A stretch of DNA of 64,000 nt, from the NCBI GenBank assembly GCA_007115705.1, contig QXEO01000548.1, positions 9,188,383 to 9,252,382 on the forward strand. Reading direction: 5' to 3'. The position numbers were made by a program, and so were the translations under genes. The stretch is from Dactylis glomerata (lineage: Eukaryota; Streptophyta; Magnoliopsida; Poales; Poaceae). How positions within the stretch are numbered: the stretch's first letter is position 1; every line of letters begins with the position of its first letter. Under the pieces are notes generated by a model that saw nothing but the letters and a program-made list of their open reading frames with translations, was not told where the DNA came from and did no database searches. This document shows, in pieces, positions 11,601 through 24,504 of this stretch.

Positions 11601-12289
11601 CCTCCCCTCTGCCATCTCTGGTTGGTGTGCCACCCGAGATGCCTCAGGGAGGCGGGAGAGAGAGTAGTGGAGGGATTAGCATGTCCCTTTTTTCTTCCCA
11701 TCAATGTGCTATTATTGCCTCTTTTGGCGGTGGGAAACAGAGGATTGGTAATACATAAAAACATAGGAATAGTTGCTTGGATGGAACACATGAAGAACAT
11801 ATGACTAAATATCTCGATTTTTATGTGACTGAGTCTTAGAAAGAGGTTACAATGGATTTTCAAATTAAAAGGTCTATGAAGAGACAAGAAGGGATATTTT
11901 TGTTGGTGTTCGAAATGGGTCAGCCCGTTGTAGATGCCGACTTTCAGATTAAGAGGCATAAGAATTGAGTAGAAATTTGGCTAGTAGTTGATCCAAATAC
12001 AACTATAAGAAAGAACCACAAGAATTAGAATTAAAAGATCCAAAGAACATTTTACACAAAGAGGACCTAATACATAATACATTGACCACATGGTCAATAG
12101 CTGCTGATAGTGGGACATGCGCAAACTCTCAATACCTTCTCGTATATATACATTTAAGATGATCACAAAGCATCACAACCACCATCACTCCTTAGTTAAC
12201 CACGGAAAGGGACCATCCTTCAAAATAAAAAAACAAATCTAGGCGAAGACCCGAACGAATACAAGAGAAAAGGAGAAAACAAGGCGATC
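11601..12289. other. Intergenic DNA, nothing recognised
   Basis: No supported gene, RNA or element end. The 139-codon minus frame at 11540-11959 is low in coding character and crosses into the neighbouring repeat. Confidence 0.5.
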
Positions 12290-12895
12290 CTCATGGAAGC
12301 TAGGGTTACCGTCCCCTCTATCGACGCCGCTGCCGATCTGCCCGCCTTCATTGACCTCTCAGGCCTTGGAGGACGGCGGACTGGCCCCTCGCTGGCGGGA
12401 GGGTTTCCGTTAAATGTTTTAGGTTCTTTTTGTGTCTTCTTCGGGATGGTGAGGCTGCAGTGACATCTCGAAGACAAAATACGATCCTCCCCGCCCTATC
12501 CTCGCTTCGGTGGTGCCCCTAGCACCGGGGGGTGGAGTCGTATGTCCGGCGGTTCTCTTGGATCCCATTCGTTTTCATGATCATTGGTGTGGTTTCAGGT
12601 CAGTCTCTTTCGATCTATGGCTGTCATCATTGATGATGGTTGTTGCCCTAGTGCGATGGTCCTTTGGGGCCTTAGCACAATAACTTCCCGTCTATCTATA
12701 CAACAAACTCTACTAAGACTACCCGACCCTGGTGGTGGAGAGGCGAGGATAGCAGCGTGTCTTCAGCTCGCGCTAGTGTTTGTATTCGTCCCTAGGTGGT
12801 TAAATAACCTTTTTATAATTTTATTGTTTTCAGGACTCTTTATAGTGCTGCCAATGGTTATTAATAAATTAGTTGATTTTTCGCAAGAGAAACAT
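12290..12895 (+). repeat. Retroposon-like repeat remnant (plus sense)
   Basis: Begins near ATGGAAGCTAGGGTTACCG (12294) and ends with a 3'-UTR-like tail, GTATTCGTCCCTAGGTGGTTAAATAACC then TTAGTTGATTTTTCGCAAGAG. I recall this layout from LINE-type retroposons of grasses. It has stops in all frames. The family assignment is from memory and weak. Confidence 0.5.
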
Positions 12896-13385
12896 TGGAG
12901 AGAGACCCATGGGACTAGAGAGACCAAGTGGCATGTCTACGTTAAAGAGATTAACTATATGAAATTTGAAGTCCATAGAAAGTCTCATTAATATTAATAT
13001 TATTAGAGATATTGAACTCTCAGAGTCTTTGAATCTAAAGTTTGGAGATAGTAGTTGCCACATCACTGGATTATCCACGAGTTGATCTGTCGACTTCGCA
13101 TTTAAAACCGAATAATCCACCTCTGGCCTCTCTCTGGCTAGGAAGTCTCCATCTCCGGTACTTGCTGGCCGTTGGCGTGACGTCCCAGTTGCCGCCGTCC
13201 GTAACCCACACGGCGCACCCACCCAGCCCGTTTACCCCGCCATTACACGGGTTTCCTTATTAGCCATCATTTTCTTTCAATCCCCAGCACGAGACACGCG
13301 AGCAACGGAAGGAGGCTGACGAGCCGCAGAAGCCAAGGAAACGTAACCGCCGGAGCCCGAGCCCGGAGCCCGGGCCCACGGCCCC
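12896..13385 (+). promoter_or_regulatory. Upstream region of the TMEM135-like gene
   Basis: About 490 bp between the repeat remnant and the start codon at 13386. The last 130 bp are GC-rich (CGGAGCCCGAGCCCGGAGCC), as in many grass 5' UTRs. No clear TATA box was seen. The transcription start is not determinable by eye. Confidence 0.5.
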
Positions 13386-16300
13386 ATGCCCTTCCTCTCC
13401 ACGCCGTCGTTCGACCTCTCCGCCGGCTCCGAGCCCACCCTCGGCCCGCGCCCTCCTCCTCCTCCCCCTGCCCCGCCCACCGCCGCCGCGGCCCCTCAAC
13501 CGCAGCAGCCGCAGGTCTCCGAGGCGGCGGCGCGCCGGCTGCGGGAGGCGGAGGAGCGGCTGCGCGAGGCCATCCAGGAGCTCCACCAGCACCACGCCCG
13601 GGATGAGGAAGGCGGCGGGTGGGGCTGCTGCGTGCACCAGGGGGAGTCGTGCTTGGCGCACGCCGCCGGGAACCTCTGCCAGACCTTCCTGCTCTCCTAC
13701 GGCGTCCGCGTCGGCATCGGGATCCTCCTGCGCGCCTTCAAGCTCGCCCGCCGCAGATCCTACGGCTCGCTACTCGATCTCAAGGTCCCAAGACCTTACC
13801 CACTCTCTTTTTTCCTGTTTGGTGGTGTGGATTGCTGCCTCGTGCTACCAAATCTAGATTGGGTTTAGGTGGAATTCGTTGCTAAAATGTGGATGCTGCT
13901 CATGTTACAGCTATCACTGTCTCTAGGATTGTTACTTACTACCTGAATAAGTGGCACTGAGCTGACTCTAGCGCAGGAGTAAAATACTCTAGCCAGCTGT
14001 TGTGTCTGTAGGACGGATAATAAGTACAGTACTACATGCTAGTGGTACTCAGCCAGATTGCTTTAACTCATGTGCTTACAGAATGTTTCCTGATATGCAT
14101 TGAATAGGTATGCTTCCTCTTGTGGTTGCCCACAACCCTCTTCCGTTACCAATGCTCCTCTGTATGTAGGCCAATAATGCTCTATTACTGATGTTCTAAC
14201 CTTATCACTGATTCATTATTTTTTGCCCTCTTCTGTTTTGCTCGATGGTGGAAACAGACAAATGTGATGTGCACCAGAATTTGCTTACTTCTCATACGAA
14301 TCTTCTACTTGTTTACAGCAACTGGTCTCAGAAAAGGATCTAATAGTAAGGGAGGAAGCATGCCGGGTAGGGTTACTTTTTGGAGGATTCACAGGATCAT
14401 ATCATGCACTTCGATGTTTCCTCAGGAGATTTCGCAAAAAGGAAACACCATTCAATGCGTAAGTAAACTATGCCCTGCTGTCTTCATTCCTCTTTATTTG
14501 TTGGTTAGGACAGATGTGTAGATCTAATTATTGCTTGGACCTGGGAGGGAGAGTCCCTAAATACGTTCAAAATAGGATAATTTCTGCTATAAGTTTTTTT
14601 TTGTCAAAACCAAATTCATGACTCATCTGAAGGGCGTGATGGAGCAGAATATTCTCAGGTTCCGTGGCAGGCTTGGCGATACTTGCACTAGATGATTCAA
14701 GTAGGAGACGCACCCTTTCTCTCTATCTTCTAGCAAGGCTTGCTCAGGTCAGCAACAACTTAGCACTAGTCACATTTTTGTACGAACCCGCGCGTTCCTC
14801 ATGCTGTACTACTTGATCATTGCAGTGTGCGTATAATTCTGCAAAGTCTAAGAATAGATTTCACTTTTGGGGAAGTCATTGGAGGCATGGAGACGCGTTA
14901 CTTTTTTCTCTCGCATCTGCCCAGGTAACAAAATGAAACTGATGTCTCACTTAAATCTAATGAGGATTCTATCATGGAGGGAAGAAATGTGTAATCACCT
15001 GGTTTTGTCTTTCCAGATAATGTATGCTTTTGTAATGAGGCCTGAAAGCTTACCAAAATCATACCGAGACTTCATCCAAAAGACAGGACCAGTTGCGGAA
15101 CCTGTCTACAAGGCTGTCAGAGATAGCTGCAGAGGTGGTCATGTGGATCTCATTGGCCTCTCAGCCTTTCTTGCAAACAAGAAGAATATGGATTTGATGA
15201 GATTAACGAAAAGTCCATCCATTATTCCGTGCTCCGTGATTCATCCTGGCAGAGCATCATGCTTGGCTCATAATGTTACTGTCACCTCATCAACATTCAA
15301 GAAAACATTCCCTCTGTACTTCTCATTGACATTTGTCCCCTTTGTTGTTCTCCGTCTTCAAAAGGTAACTCATTACCCACTATGTTTCACCTATATAGTA
15401 TATCTGCTCATGTATATCCATCTTCTATGTTGATTAACTAATAGATAAAAATTCATCATCAAAATATTAGTTTTTAGAATCCCCAGCTGCAACTTGCTGG
15501 CGTGCTCTTGTGGGTGCGGTTCGCTCTACCACCTTTTTGTCTGCTTTTGTCACTCTCTTCCAGGTAATTATGAATAACTAGCATGCTCCTTTACACATAA
15601 CTGGTTCATGATTTTAATACCTTTTTTTTTCCATGATTGGTAGTCTGCCATCTGTTTGCACCGTAAAGTTGCAAGCAAAGACCATAAACTTGTGTATTGG
15701 TTTGGTGGATTAATTTCTGGTCTCTCGATTCTCTTGGAGAACAAAGCTAGAAGAGCGGAGTTAGCTCTCTATGTACTCCCCCGTGCTGGAGAATCCCTAT
15801 GGTACATATTGATCAACCGTCACCTCCTCCCAAATATAAAAAATGCTGAGGTAAGCGTTTTGTTGCTATTTTCCCATTTGACCCCAGCCCTTCAAGAGAA
15901 ACTATTCGAAGTTTGCTTGTAGTCTCTCCTTTAGTTAGTCTTTAATTAATGTAACCTAAGTGAAAGAGAGTGTTAACTGAAATTTTTCTTTACCCAAGAA
16001 TTCCAGCGTTTTATGGCTGTAGCACGGTGTGCTGTTTGCCATGACCACTGGAAGGGATCCTTGAGTACACAGGCTATGTTTGGAGATATTATAGTGCACT
16101 ATGTGCAGTATCCTTACATGCAAATTATAGCGAAAGATGCCTTTTGAAGAATCAGTGTCATAACTTTAGATAGTTAAAGGATAGCAACATGGGTTGTGAT
16201 TGGGGCTTGACTTCTAGATGCTGGATTAATTCCAACAATAAGGGCATTGTAAGTGGCTAGTAGAGTTGCCAGTCAGCTAGTCGTCTGTCATCTGAACAAC

Positions 16301-17041
16301 ATGGTCAAGTTTGCGTAATGTCTAGAGAAATTGACAGTTTGGTGTCTTTGGTTTGTGCTCAAATCTAGCACATGTAAACCAAACCAAATTTTGGCGTCAC
16401 TAAAACCCAGGTGGTCATGCTGGCCATCAGGCGTTGGCCAAGTTTTGTTTAGAAAAGTGAGCATAAACCACACCTAAGTGTTGGCATCAAAACCAAGTGT
16501 GGTAGCAGAAACTTTGGTTCTCAAGGTTATGAACCCAAACAGCCACAGTAACCACAAATAAAATCTTCTAGACTTATCTGGGGTGCAGTGCAGAATCTGC
16601 AGTTGACATTGTTGTAGTGTCTGCTGTCGATACTTGAAGTACGAGAACTAGTAGCTACTTTTTCCGCTGCATTTTCTTTGTATGATTTATTGCTCTCAGC
16701 CTTTTAGACTCACTGTTCCAAAGATCAGCCAAAATTCATACTTGGCAGATTCTGTAAAAGTAACACTGGAAAAATTGCAGGTGGCACTTTTCTGCATGTG
16801 CATGGGAGGAATCATGTACTTTCTGGAGTACGAGCCAGACACCATGGCTCCATTCCTCAGAGGCCTCATCCGCCGTTTCCTGGCGAGCAAGATAACCAAC
16901 CCAAGCCCACCTCCTCGCAACGCCTCCTACTCCTACCTTCAGACGCTGAATGTATTGGAGCAGCCAAAGGTACAGCCTGGCCTGGAGAATGGCCTACCTA
17001 CATCAGAGACATACACCCTTGAATCAATTCCTGGACTGTAA
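13386..17041 (+). CDS. TMEM135 / Tim17-Tim22-Tim23-like multi-pass membrane protein
   Basis: Eight exons with GT-AG joins: 13386-13784, 14319-14458, 14648-14747, 14826-14924, 15017-15364, 15471-15563, 15644-15850, 16781-17041 (548 aa plus stop). Hallmarks in order: a proline-rich N-terminus with a coiled-coil-like AARRLREAEERLREAIQELH; SYGVRVGIGILLRAFKLARR; QLVSEKDLIVREEACRVGLL; FGGFTGSYHALRC; GSVAGLAILALDDSSRR; WGSHWRHGDALLFSLASAQ; RPESLPKSYRDFIQKTGPVA; TFKKTFPLYFSLTFVPFVVL; HRKVASKDHKLVYWF; ELALYVLPRAGESLW; EPDTMAPFLRGLIRRFLASK; ending LESIPGL. This matches, from memory, Arabidopsis At5g51150 (about 530 aa), annotated as a Tim17/22/23-family protein and related to animal TMEM135. Its exact role in plants is unclear; mitochondrial or peroxisomal membrane is likely. 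No stop or frameshift. The exon 1 donor (AAG|GTCCCA) is weak but required by frame. The exon 3 start gives AIFSGS where I recall AVLAGS. Confidence 0.5.
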
Positions 17042-17100
17042 GAGTTAGAGTTAGACATCACACTCGTGGTAGTCTTTTAGTCTTTGATCTTACACATGGA

Positions 17101-17106
17101 AATAAA
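17101..17106 (+). terminator. Poly(A) signal of the TMEM135-like gene
   Basis: AATAAA 60 bases after the stop codon, in AT-rich 3' UTR sequence. Confidence 0.5.
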
Positions 17107-17729
17107 CAAATCCTGACCGAAGACATCTATATGGGATGTGCCATCCTTAATCCTTATGTTTGGGGTTCAAATTTACGCAATGACTCAGGGTAGGTAACTA
17201 GGTATTAGCACCCCCTTAAAGAAATAAATAGGGGTGACAAGTATCTATCGGAGAGTGGAGCATTCTAAGGCGATTCTCTTATTCTTATATTTGTGACACA
17301 TGTGTAAAGACTATATCCGTGTTCAAGAGTTGTCTATGTTGAAGGACTTGCAAGACCATGTAGCTGTTAACAGCAGCCAACCGTTTGATCCCTGGATTCT
17401 GTAACATCGATGTATTTCTCTTTCTATCTTTACACATGGTCCAAATAATAAATGATGTCCTTGTCAAGTTCTACCGATGTTGTTGATATTGTAAACTTCA
17501 AAGGAAAATTATCTAGATACTGTAGCTATTGTCTCTTATCTCCTGTGACGATAGCAACAAAGCTGCCGTGTCAACTGATCCTTGTTTTTGGAAGAAAAAA
17601 AAGTATGGTATTTGATACGCTTGTCTTGTCGGTAGCAAAGAAATCATTCTGAGGAAATGCTAAGCTTGGGCAGGAATTGCATTGTACTCCTAGGTGTCAT
17701 ACCCACCGATGGCCTGGCCCACACGAATG
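17107..17729. other. Intergenic DNA, nothing recognised
   Basis: About 620 bp between the poly(A) signal of the TMEM135-like gene and the poly-T run that marks the LINE tail. The small frames at 17285-17467 and 17452-17652 have no recognisable content. Confidence 0.5.
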
Positions 17730-19797
17730 TTTTTTTTTTGACAGAATGTAGCATTTTATTGATCAATCAACATTATTACAGAGTTCATTCCGAATAAGTT
17801 CCGAAATCACACTAACAGAAATATTACAAACCAGAGGCTCAGCAGAACGAGCCAACTTATATGCTACTACATTCAAAACACGACTATGGAATTTAAACGA
17901 ACACGACTCGAAGTCTGCCGTTAAGGACTTGATATCAGCTATGATCGCCCCCAGAGTAGAGCGATCCATCCTGGGAGAAAGTTAGGTAGTCGGAAACCAA
18001 GACTGCCTTGGTGACACCATGATCCTTCGCCACCATTAGCCCCCGTCGAACAGCTATAGCCTCGGCCATCTCCGGCGCTGGCAAGCCACCGAAGCCTTCG
18101 CTCATCGATAAGATGAAACCGCCCTCGTGGTTCCTCAAAACAATGCCACAGCCCATTCGGCGCTCCGCCGGGAATAGGGCCGCGTTCACGTTGATACAGA
18201 CCGTGCCAACAGGAAGGGAGATCCATCGCTGTCGAACCGATTCAGCCGTCGCCCTTCTTGTTTCACGCGCACGACACATATACTTCAAGATCATCTCCAC
18301 ATAAGCTAGGGTTTTGGAAACCACTCTTGATATGTTAGCCTGACCTTCAGTGTTGCGCACATCATTACGTGCATCCCATATGTGCCATACCGTGACTGCA
18401 AGCACCGTAGCGCTCGTGCTGGATTCTCTTCTCAAGAAATCAAAGATCCATTGCCTTGCATTGCACATCTGATTCCGGCGCAGATGGAGAGGGAAAGCTT
18501 CCTTCACCTTATCCCACACACCCCTCGCAAAAGGGCACATTAGAAATAGGTGTTCCACCCGCTCCTGCTGCCCACAGAAGAAACATCGGTCGTTAGCTGG
18601 AATGTGACGCCGAACCAGTTGGTGCCCGTCGGTAAGCAATCATGAATCATCCGCCAAAGCACGATCTTCATCTTACTAGGCGCATTAATGGACCAGACGG
18701 CCTTCCAGTCCTTCTCCTCCTTTGACCTATCCGAGCTAGAGCCTTTCCCCATAAAATTCTGAACAAAGAAGAAGCTTGTTGTCCGGGCCAAGTTATAAGC
18801 GGATCGCACAAAATATTGCCCAAATTTATCATGCGGCCAGGACACAAAATCCTCACCACCATGTCTGCTAATTGGCACTTGTAAAATCACCTCGGCCAAT
18901 TCCCCGTGAAAAAAGGCTCGAACAGTTTCCTCCTCCCAGCCGGTATCACGCTCATCCATCAAATAACAGACTTTTGTTGTAGTTGGGATTGGAGAAAGTG
19001 GCTTAATGGTACCCTGTTGGTAGCCGGGAATCCAGTTATCTCGCATAATGCTAACTTTATCACCATTACCAATGCCCCATCGTAGCCCTGCCTTGAGAAA
19101 CTCACGTCAATGCAGGATGGAACGCCAAGTGAAAGAGGTTGATCTCGGTTTCCCAGCTGATAGAAAATCCGAGTTGGGGAAGTATCGTCCCTTGAGCACC
19201 CTAGCACACAGAGACTCAGAGTTTGTCCGTATCCGCCAGCACTGCTTGCTAAGCATGGCCTGGTTGAATAGACCAAAGTCTCGAAACCCAAGACCACCGA
19301 GCGATTTAGGGGTTGAAAGCCAGGACCAAGACCTCCAGTGCATTTTCTTACGTCCATCCTCGAATCCCCACCAATGATCAGCAATACTCCCGACCATCTT
19401 ATCACAAATCAACACAGGAACTTGGAAGCAACTCATGATGTAGTTCGGAATAGCTTGAACCACACTCTTACGCCATGCCTCCTTCCCTGCACATGATAGC
19501 GGCCTCCCAGAGCTACTGGTAGCACTACGCCATACTCTTTCCGCAAGGAATTTGAAGGACGCAGTAGCAGCTCGGCCAATTTCTGTCAGCATACCAAGGT
19601 AAGAATCTTGAATAATTTCATTCGACACCTCCAGTGTCGCCTTCACTTTGTTCTTGATATCATCCGGACAATGATTGCCAAAAAATATAGAGGACTTTTG
19701 TAGATTTATTTTCTGACCAGAAGCCTCACAATATGTATGGAGAACTTGTTTGAGAGCCTCACAGTTTCTCTCATCCATCGCAGAAGCAGCAAGCCTG
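17730..19797 (-). pseudogene. 5'-truncated LINE (non-LTR retrotransposon) with RT C-terminus, zf-RVT and RNase H
   Basis: Minus-strand fragment of a plant L1-type ORF2. Order from the right: RT thumb region (SAMDERNCEALKQVLHTYC, GQKINLQKSSIFFG, IPNYIMSCFQVP, SLGGLGFRDFGLFNQAMLSK); a zinc-finger RVT domain near 18540-18860 (NAPSKMKIVLWRMIHDCLP, RCFFCGQQERVEHLFLMCPF); and an RNase H domain (CGIVLRNHEGGF, then HSRVLNVVAYKLARSAE near 17850). The reading frame changes several times, so it is dead. The left edge is a run of T (17730-17739), i.e. a 3' poly(A) tail on the minus strand. The endonuclease and catalytic RT half are missing. The right edge coincides with the insertion site of LTR element M. 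No clear LINE target duplication was found. Confidence 0.5.
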
Positions 19798-21430
19798 TGA
19801 TGCGGGCAGGATGACCACCTAGTTGGAAACCCCAAGAGGAAGGTATGATGAGTACAGTAGCAAATTTTCCCTCAGTAAGAAACCAAGGTTTGCCAGTCTA
19901 GGAAAAAGCCAAACTTAAGAAGATGATGCTTGCTAGCTTCACGACAGCTCCGGACAATTTATAAGGCGCCTCGTCCAGGGCTTTGCTTTGCACCAGCAAT
20001 AACGTGGAACCTTCACACAACACAACCAAGTACTTTGCTCCCAACTTACGATGAGGTTGTCAATCTCACCGGTTTGCTGTAAACAAAGGTATGAGCATAT
20101 CGACTGGAAAACAGTAGTAGTATGCGAGAAAGTAAACAGTGTGAGTAATAGTAAAACGGTGTAACAATGTAAAGGAAATTGGACCAGGGTCCATAGTTCA
20201 CTAGTGGTGTCTCTCCATAAAATAAATAAGAACATGCTGGGTAAACAAATTATAGTTGGGCAATTGATAGAATAAAGATAACGTGCATATGCCGTGAGGA
20301 TCACTATGAAATTTACTCTGGGCATTACAACAAGATACATAGATCGCCATCCAACTGCATCTACGACTAATAATCCACTCATGGGGATATCGTCCGAACA
20401 CCCCATGAGTATTAAGTTGCGAACAACAGATAACTGCATTAAGCAAAGTGTGTAATGTAAACAAAACGAATGTCCTTGGACACAAGAATGTTGTTTTCTC
20501 CATAGTTGCAACATCACATCTACAACCTTAGAGGTTTCTGTCACTCCCCCAGATTAAATAGAGGCATGAACCCAACTATCGAGCATAAATACCCCATCTT
20601 GGAGTCACTAGTATCTACTTGGCCAAGATAGCTACTAACAACGGAGAGCATGCAAGATCATAAACAACATAGAGATAACATAAGATATATGATTCAGCAC
20701 ATCAACTCAACATAACACCAATATTCATCGGATCCCAACAAACACAACATGTAGAATTACATAACGGTGATCTCGATCATGTAGGGCAGTTCACGAGATC
20801 TAAACATGAAGCACATGGTGGAGAAGACAACCATCTAGCTACTGCTATGGACCCATAGTCCAAGGTAGACTACTCACTCATCGCGCCGGAGGCAAGCATG
20901 GTGATGAAGAAGACCTCCGATGGCGATTCCCCTCTCCGGCAGGGTGCCGGGAAGAGCTTCTGGACCCTCCGGATCTCGGGTCGACGATAGCGGCGGATCG
21001 TTATGTGTTTCTAGAAAATTGATTGGGTCTTTAGGTTTTTCCCGTCGGGGGTCTTTATAGGCGAAGGGGCAGCATCAGAAGTGGACCAGGGCGGTCACAC
21101 ACACAGGGGGTGCGGTCAGGGGCTGGGCCGTGCCACCCTGTTGTGTGGCCGGCCCGTGGCCCCTCTCTGTCTCCTCTTCGGACTTCTGGAAGCTTCGGTA
21201 AATTTCTGGATGTTCGGATTTTGTTTCGTCCAATTCCGAGAATATTTCCTATGTAACTTTTCTGAAACACAAAAACAGCAGAAAACAGGGAACTGGCACT
21301 GTGGCATCTTGTTAATAGGTTAGTTCCGAAAAATGCATAAAAACACCACGAAGTGTAACGAAACACTAAGCAAATGGTGTAAAAACAAGCATGGAGCATC
21401 AAAAATTATAGATACGTTTGGGACGTATCA
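19798..21430 (-). repeat. 3' LTR of element M
   Basis: 1633 bp, TG...CA ends on the minus strand. A TATAAAG box (complement of 21053-21059) marks the promoter. Just right of it, 21431-21444 is GCATCCCCAAGCTT, the polypurine tract AAGCTTGGGGATGC on the minus strand. Confidence 0.5.
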
Positions 21431-24400
21431 GCATCCCCAAGCTTAACTCCTGCTCGTCCTCGAGTAGGTAAGTGATAATAAAAGAAATAATTTTTGAGAC
21501 ATGCACCTACACAATCTTGATCATCTATGTAAAGCATTGAGTGCTGGGATCAAAAGACTTAAAACATGGGCATGAAAGACATAATCTTGATAGAAGAAAC
21601 TTAGCAACCATGTTATAATATGAAAAAGAACACAAACGAAAGATCATGAAAATGAAACAATGAAAGTCAAACGTATGTTCAAATCATATGGAAAAAACTT
21701 ACAAATGGTTTTCAGTTTGTCCTTCATGAGAGAGCAAAACATAAATGCATAGGACACCTTCAAGTTTAAGAGGGCGACTAGATACAAGTAATTTAAGAAC
21801 AAGTGAAACCAAAATCATGAATCAATCAATGATAAACTTTGGGACTATGTACATTATACTCAGAATGACAACTATGCTCTCTTAGACGGTGCATAAAGAT
21901 AGAAGGTGGTGACTCAACATAAAATTAAAAAGAAAGGCCCTTCGCAGAGGGAAGCAGTGATCGCAAGTTTTATAAACCTTCAAAAATTATGGTACTTACT
22001 AGCTTTGAGCTCTCATTGCCCCCATCATAGGCATCTTGAATGGTTAAAGTTAATGCGAGTACAATTATGATGCATATGCTTGACAAATCATAAGTTGAAA
22101 ACCTTGTGTCACATGAAGTACGAATACCCAAACCTCATGCTACTCGACATAGAGTCCCAATCAAGCTCTTGTCATTGTAAGTATACACGTATCATCGAGA
22201 ACCGCCAATGGGGTACCTCCGTGCCCGATGACATGGAACAAGCCCACATCAAAATGATAGGACAAACAGACAATGAACACCTCGGCATCTCTTTTATTAC
22301 CATTGGTATAGCTTTTTATTTTGAGATGCGTCGTCGAATGTTCACTATGGGCATGTTGTAAATTTACACCATGAATTATGCATGGCTTAGATTAGCGGCT
22401 CAGGCGTTTCTCTAACACGTATACAAACTCCATGATCCCGCAAGATTCCCAAATTATATCACATCGCGAGTATCCATAAACAAAAGATCACGATATCAAC
22501 TCAAATAAGAAGTGCAATGTTGAAAGCTTGCCCCATGATGGCATGGCTGGGCTAATTTACAACTTACAACTTGCAAGCATAACAACTCAACATAAGAGAG
22601 CGACAATGCCAAATTTTTAAGAACGAGAAAATTAAAGTGTGCCATCAGTTTTGTGAGAGCTTTACTGACCAATTTTCGCATAACACCAAAAGAGTTTAAT
22701 TTGACGGATAGATAAAAGCAAGTCAAATGTACTTTGGAATAGCAAATTGCTAATAGGTATGTATGGTGGACACATTGGAACAACTTGGTTTTTGGGAGTT
22801 GGATGCACGAGTAGAGCTCATACTCAGTACAAAACAAGGGCTAGCGAAAGACTGAGAGCGACCAACTAAGAGAGCAAGAACGGCCATAATCATCCATAGC
22901 GACAAAACATCATTAAGAGAAGCATAAGATGGCATCAAAAGTCAAAAACTAAATGATCATAGAGGCTTATGGAGACTTTGTATGAGTCAAACATGTGTGA
23001 GCATGCGCCAAGTCAACCCAAATAAAGCATCAAGGAGAAAACCAAATTAATGCTTCCAAATAATAAAAACAACGCATGATTTTTTTCAAAGGCTCATTAA
23101 GAAATCTCAGTCATTTGAGACAAGTCATGCTACAGCAAAAATCACAAAGCATACTATCAAAACGATATCAAGCACGACATGCAAAAGCCTAAGCCGCAGT
23201 CTAAACAAGCTCCTTTTTGTACCACTTTTTTGCATGAATTTTTTTCTCTTTTCCAACACCATTCGAACCTTTTTGAAACAACTCTTTTGATGAAAACCAA
23301 CATGGACCAGAGATCAAAATGCACCTTGATATAAATATATAAGAAGATCTGAACAAAAATCAAGGCAAAAAATGAAAGCTAAACGCAGTTCTAGAAAAAG
23401 AGAACACTCGTTGAACGATAAGAGTGAAAAACGGAGTGTTCTTGGCAAATGAAAAGCAAGGCAACTTCTTCAAAAGAAATTTGTTGGGGTCCAACTATTT
23501 ATTGCAGCAAACAAAACAAAACAAAACTGAAAACTAAAGACAAGACGCTCCAAGAAAAATGCATAATGCATGAAGCAATAAAAATATAGTGTGTTGAAAG
23601 GTGACCTGATTTTTGCCGATGAAGAAGGGGTGCCTCGGGGGCATCCCCAAGCTTTGACGCTTGTACTTCTTGGATATTTTTTGGGGTTACGTGGGCATAC
23701 CCAAGCTTGACCTTTTGTCCATTCTTCAACTCATCTCATCATTCTCCAATCCCTACACTTGAAAACTTCCTTCATACAAAACTAAACACAATTCTATTAG
23801 CAACATTAGTGTAAGCATAATAATGAATCAACCCTTTTTTGCTTCAGATTTCAACTCAAAACCACCAAATATAAAGCATATACTACTGTAGCAACTTCCC
23901 CAAAAGTTCCGTGATCAAAAGAACTCAAAAAGAAAGTGATAAAGAGGCAAACACAAATAGTGGCAGAAATCTGTCAAAACAGAACAGCTGACAAAGGTCG
24001 ATTTTTTCGAGGGTTTTCTGTTGCTCAAATAGAAATGTGTGTAACTAATGAAAGTTTGGATATAACCTGGGGCATATGCAGAAGAAATCTCAGGTCAAAA
24101 ATATATTCTGAGAATTTTCACGAATTTTTACGGTGCAGCACCAAAATCTGTTTCAGGACAGCAACATCCCCAAATCTTATCTCACTCAAATTAGAGGCTT
24201 CTTTTGGCACAACAACGAAATAAAAAGGATAAGGAGAGGTTATTACAGTAGTAATAACTTCCAAGACTCAAATAAAAGTAAAAGTACTGAAAGTAAAACA
24301 ATGGGTTATCTCCTAAGAGTGCTTTTCTTTAACGCCTTTGAGCTAGGCGCAGAAAGTGCGAAACAAGTAATATCAAGTGATGAAGCATCAAGTTCATAAT

Positions 24401-24504
24401 TTGCTCTAAGAATAGAGTCAAAAAGTAATTTATTTCTATTTCTAGGGAAGTGTTCCTTACCTTTCTTGAGTGGGAATTGATATTTGATGGTGCCTTCCCT
24501 CATA
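21431..24504 (-). other. Non-coding 3' internal region of element M
   Basis: About 3 kb with stops in all frames. It is clearly the same sequence, inverted, as 44232-47353 in P2 and 59400-62535 in P1. Example: the block around 24300-24345 (complement AAGAAAAGCACTCTTAGGAG) matches 44456-44480. Confidence 0.5.

Noticed and set aside
13260..13661. 133-codon minus-strand frame over exon 1 of the TMEM135-like gene
   Set aside because: Antisense shadow of a GC-rich first exon; the plus-strand exon joins seven further exons in frame.
16190..16560. Possible MITE in intron 7 of the TMEM135-like gene (GTGTCTTTGGTTTG ... GAACCCAAACAGCCACA)
   Set aside because: The ends are only loosely complementary and I could not find a convincing target duplication.
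17700..17740. Target duplication for the LINE (CACACGAATG versus CGTGAATG at about 27604)
   Set aside because: The match is imperfect and the 5' boundary of the LINE is not defined, so I do not claim it.
19107..19835. LINE frame reading into GFPTRWSSCPHH at its start
   Set aside because: Those residues are translated LTR sequence of element M; the LINE part begins at 19797.
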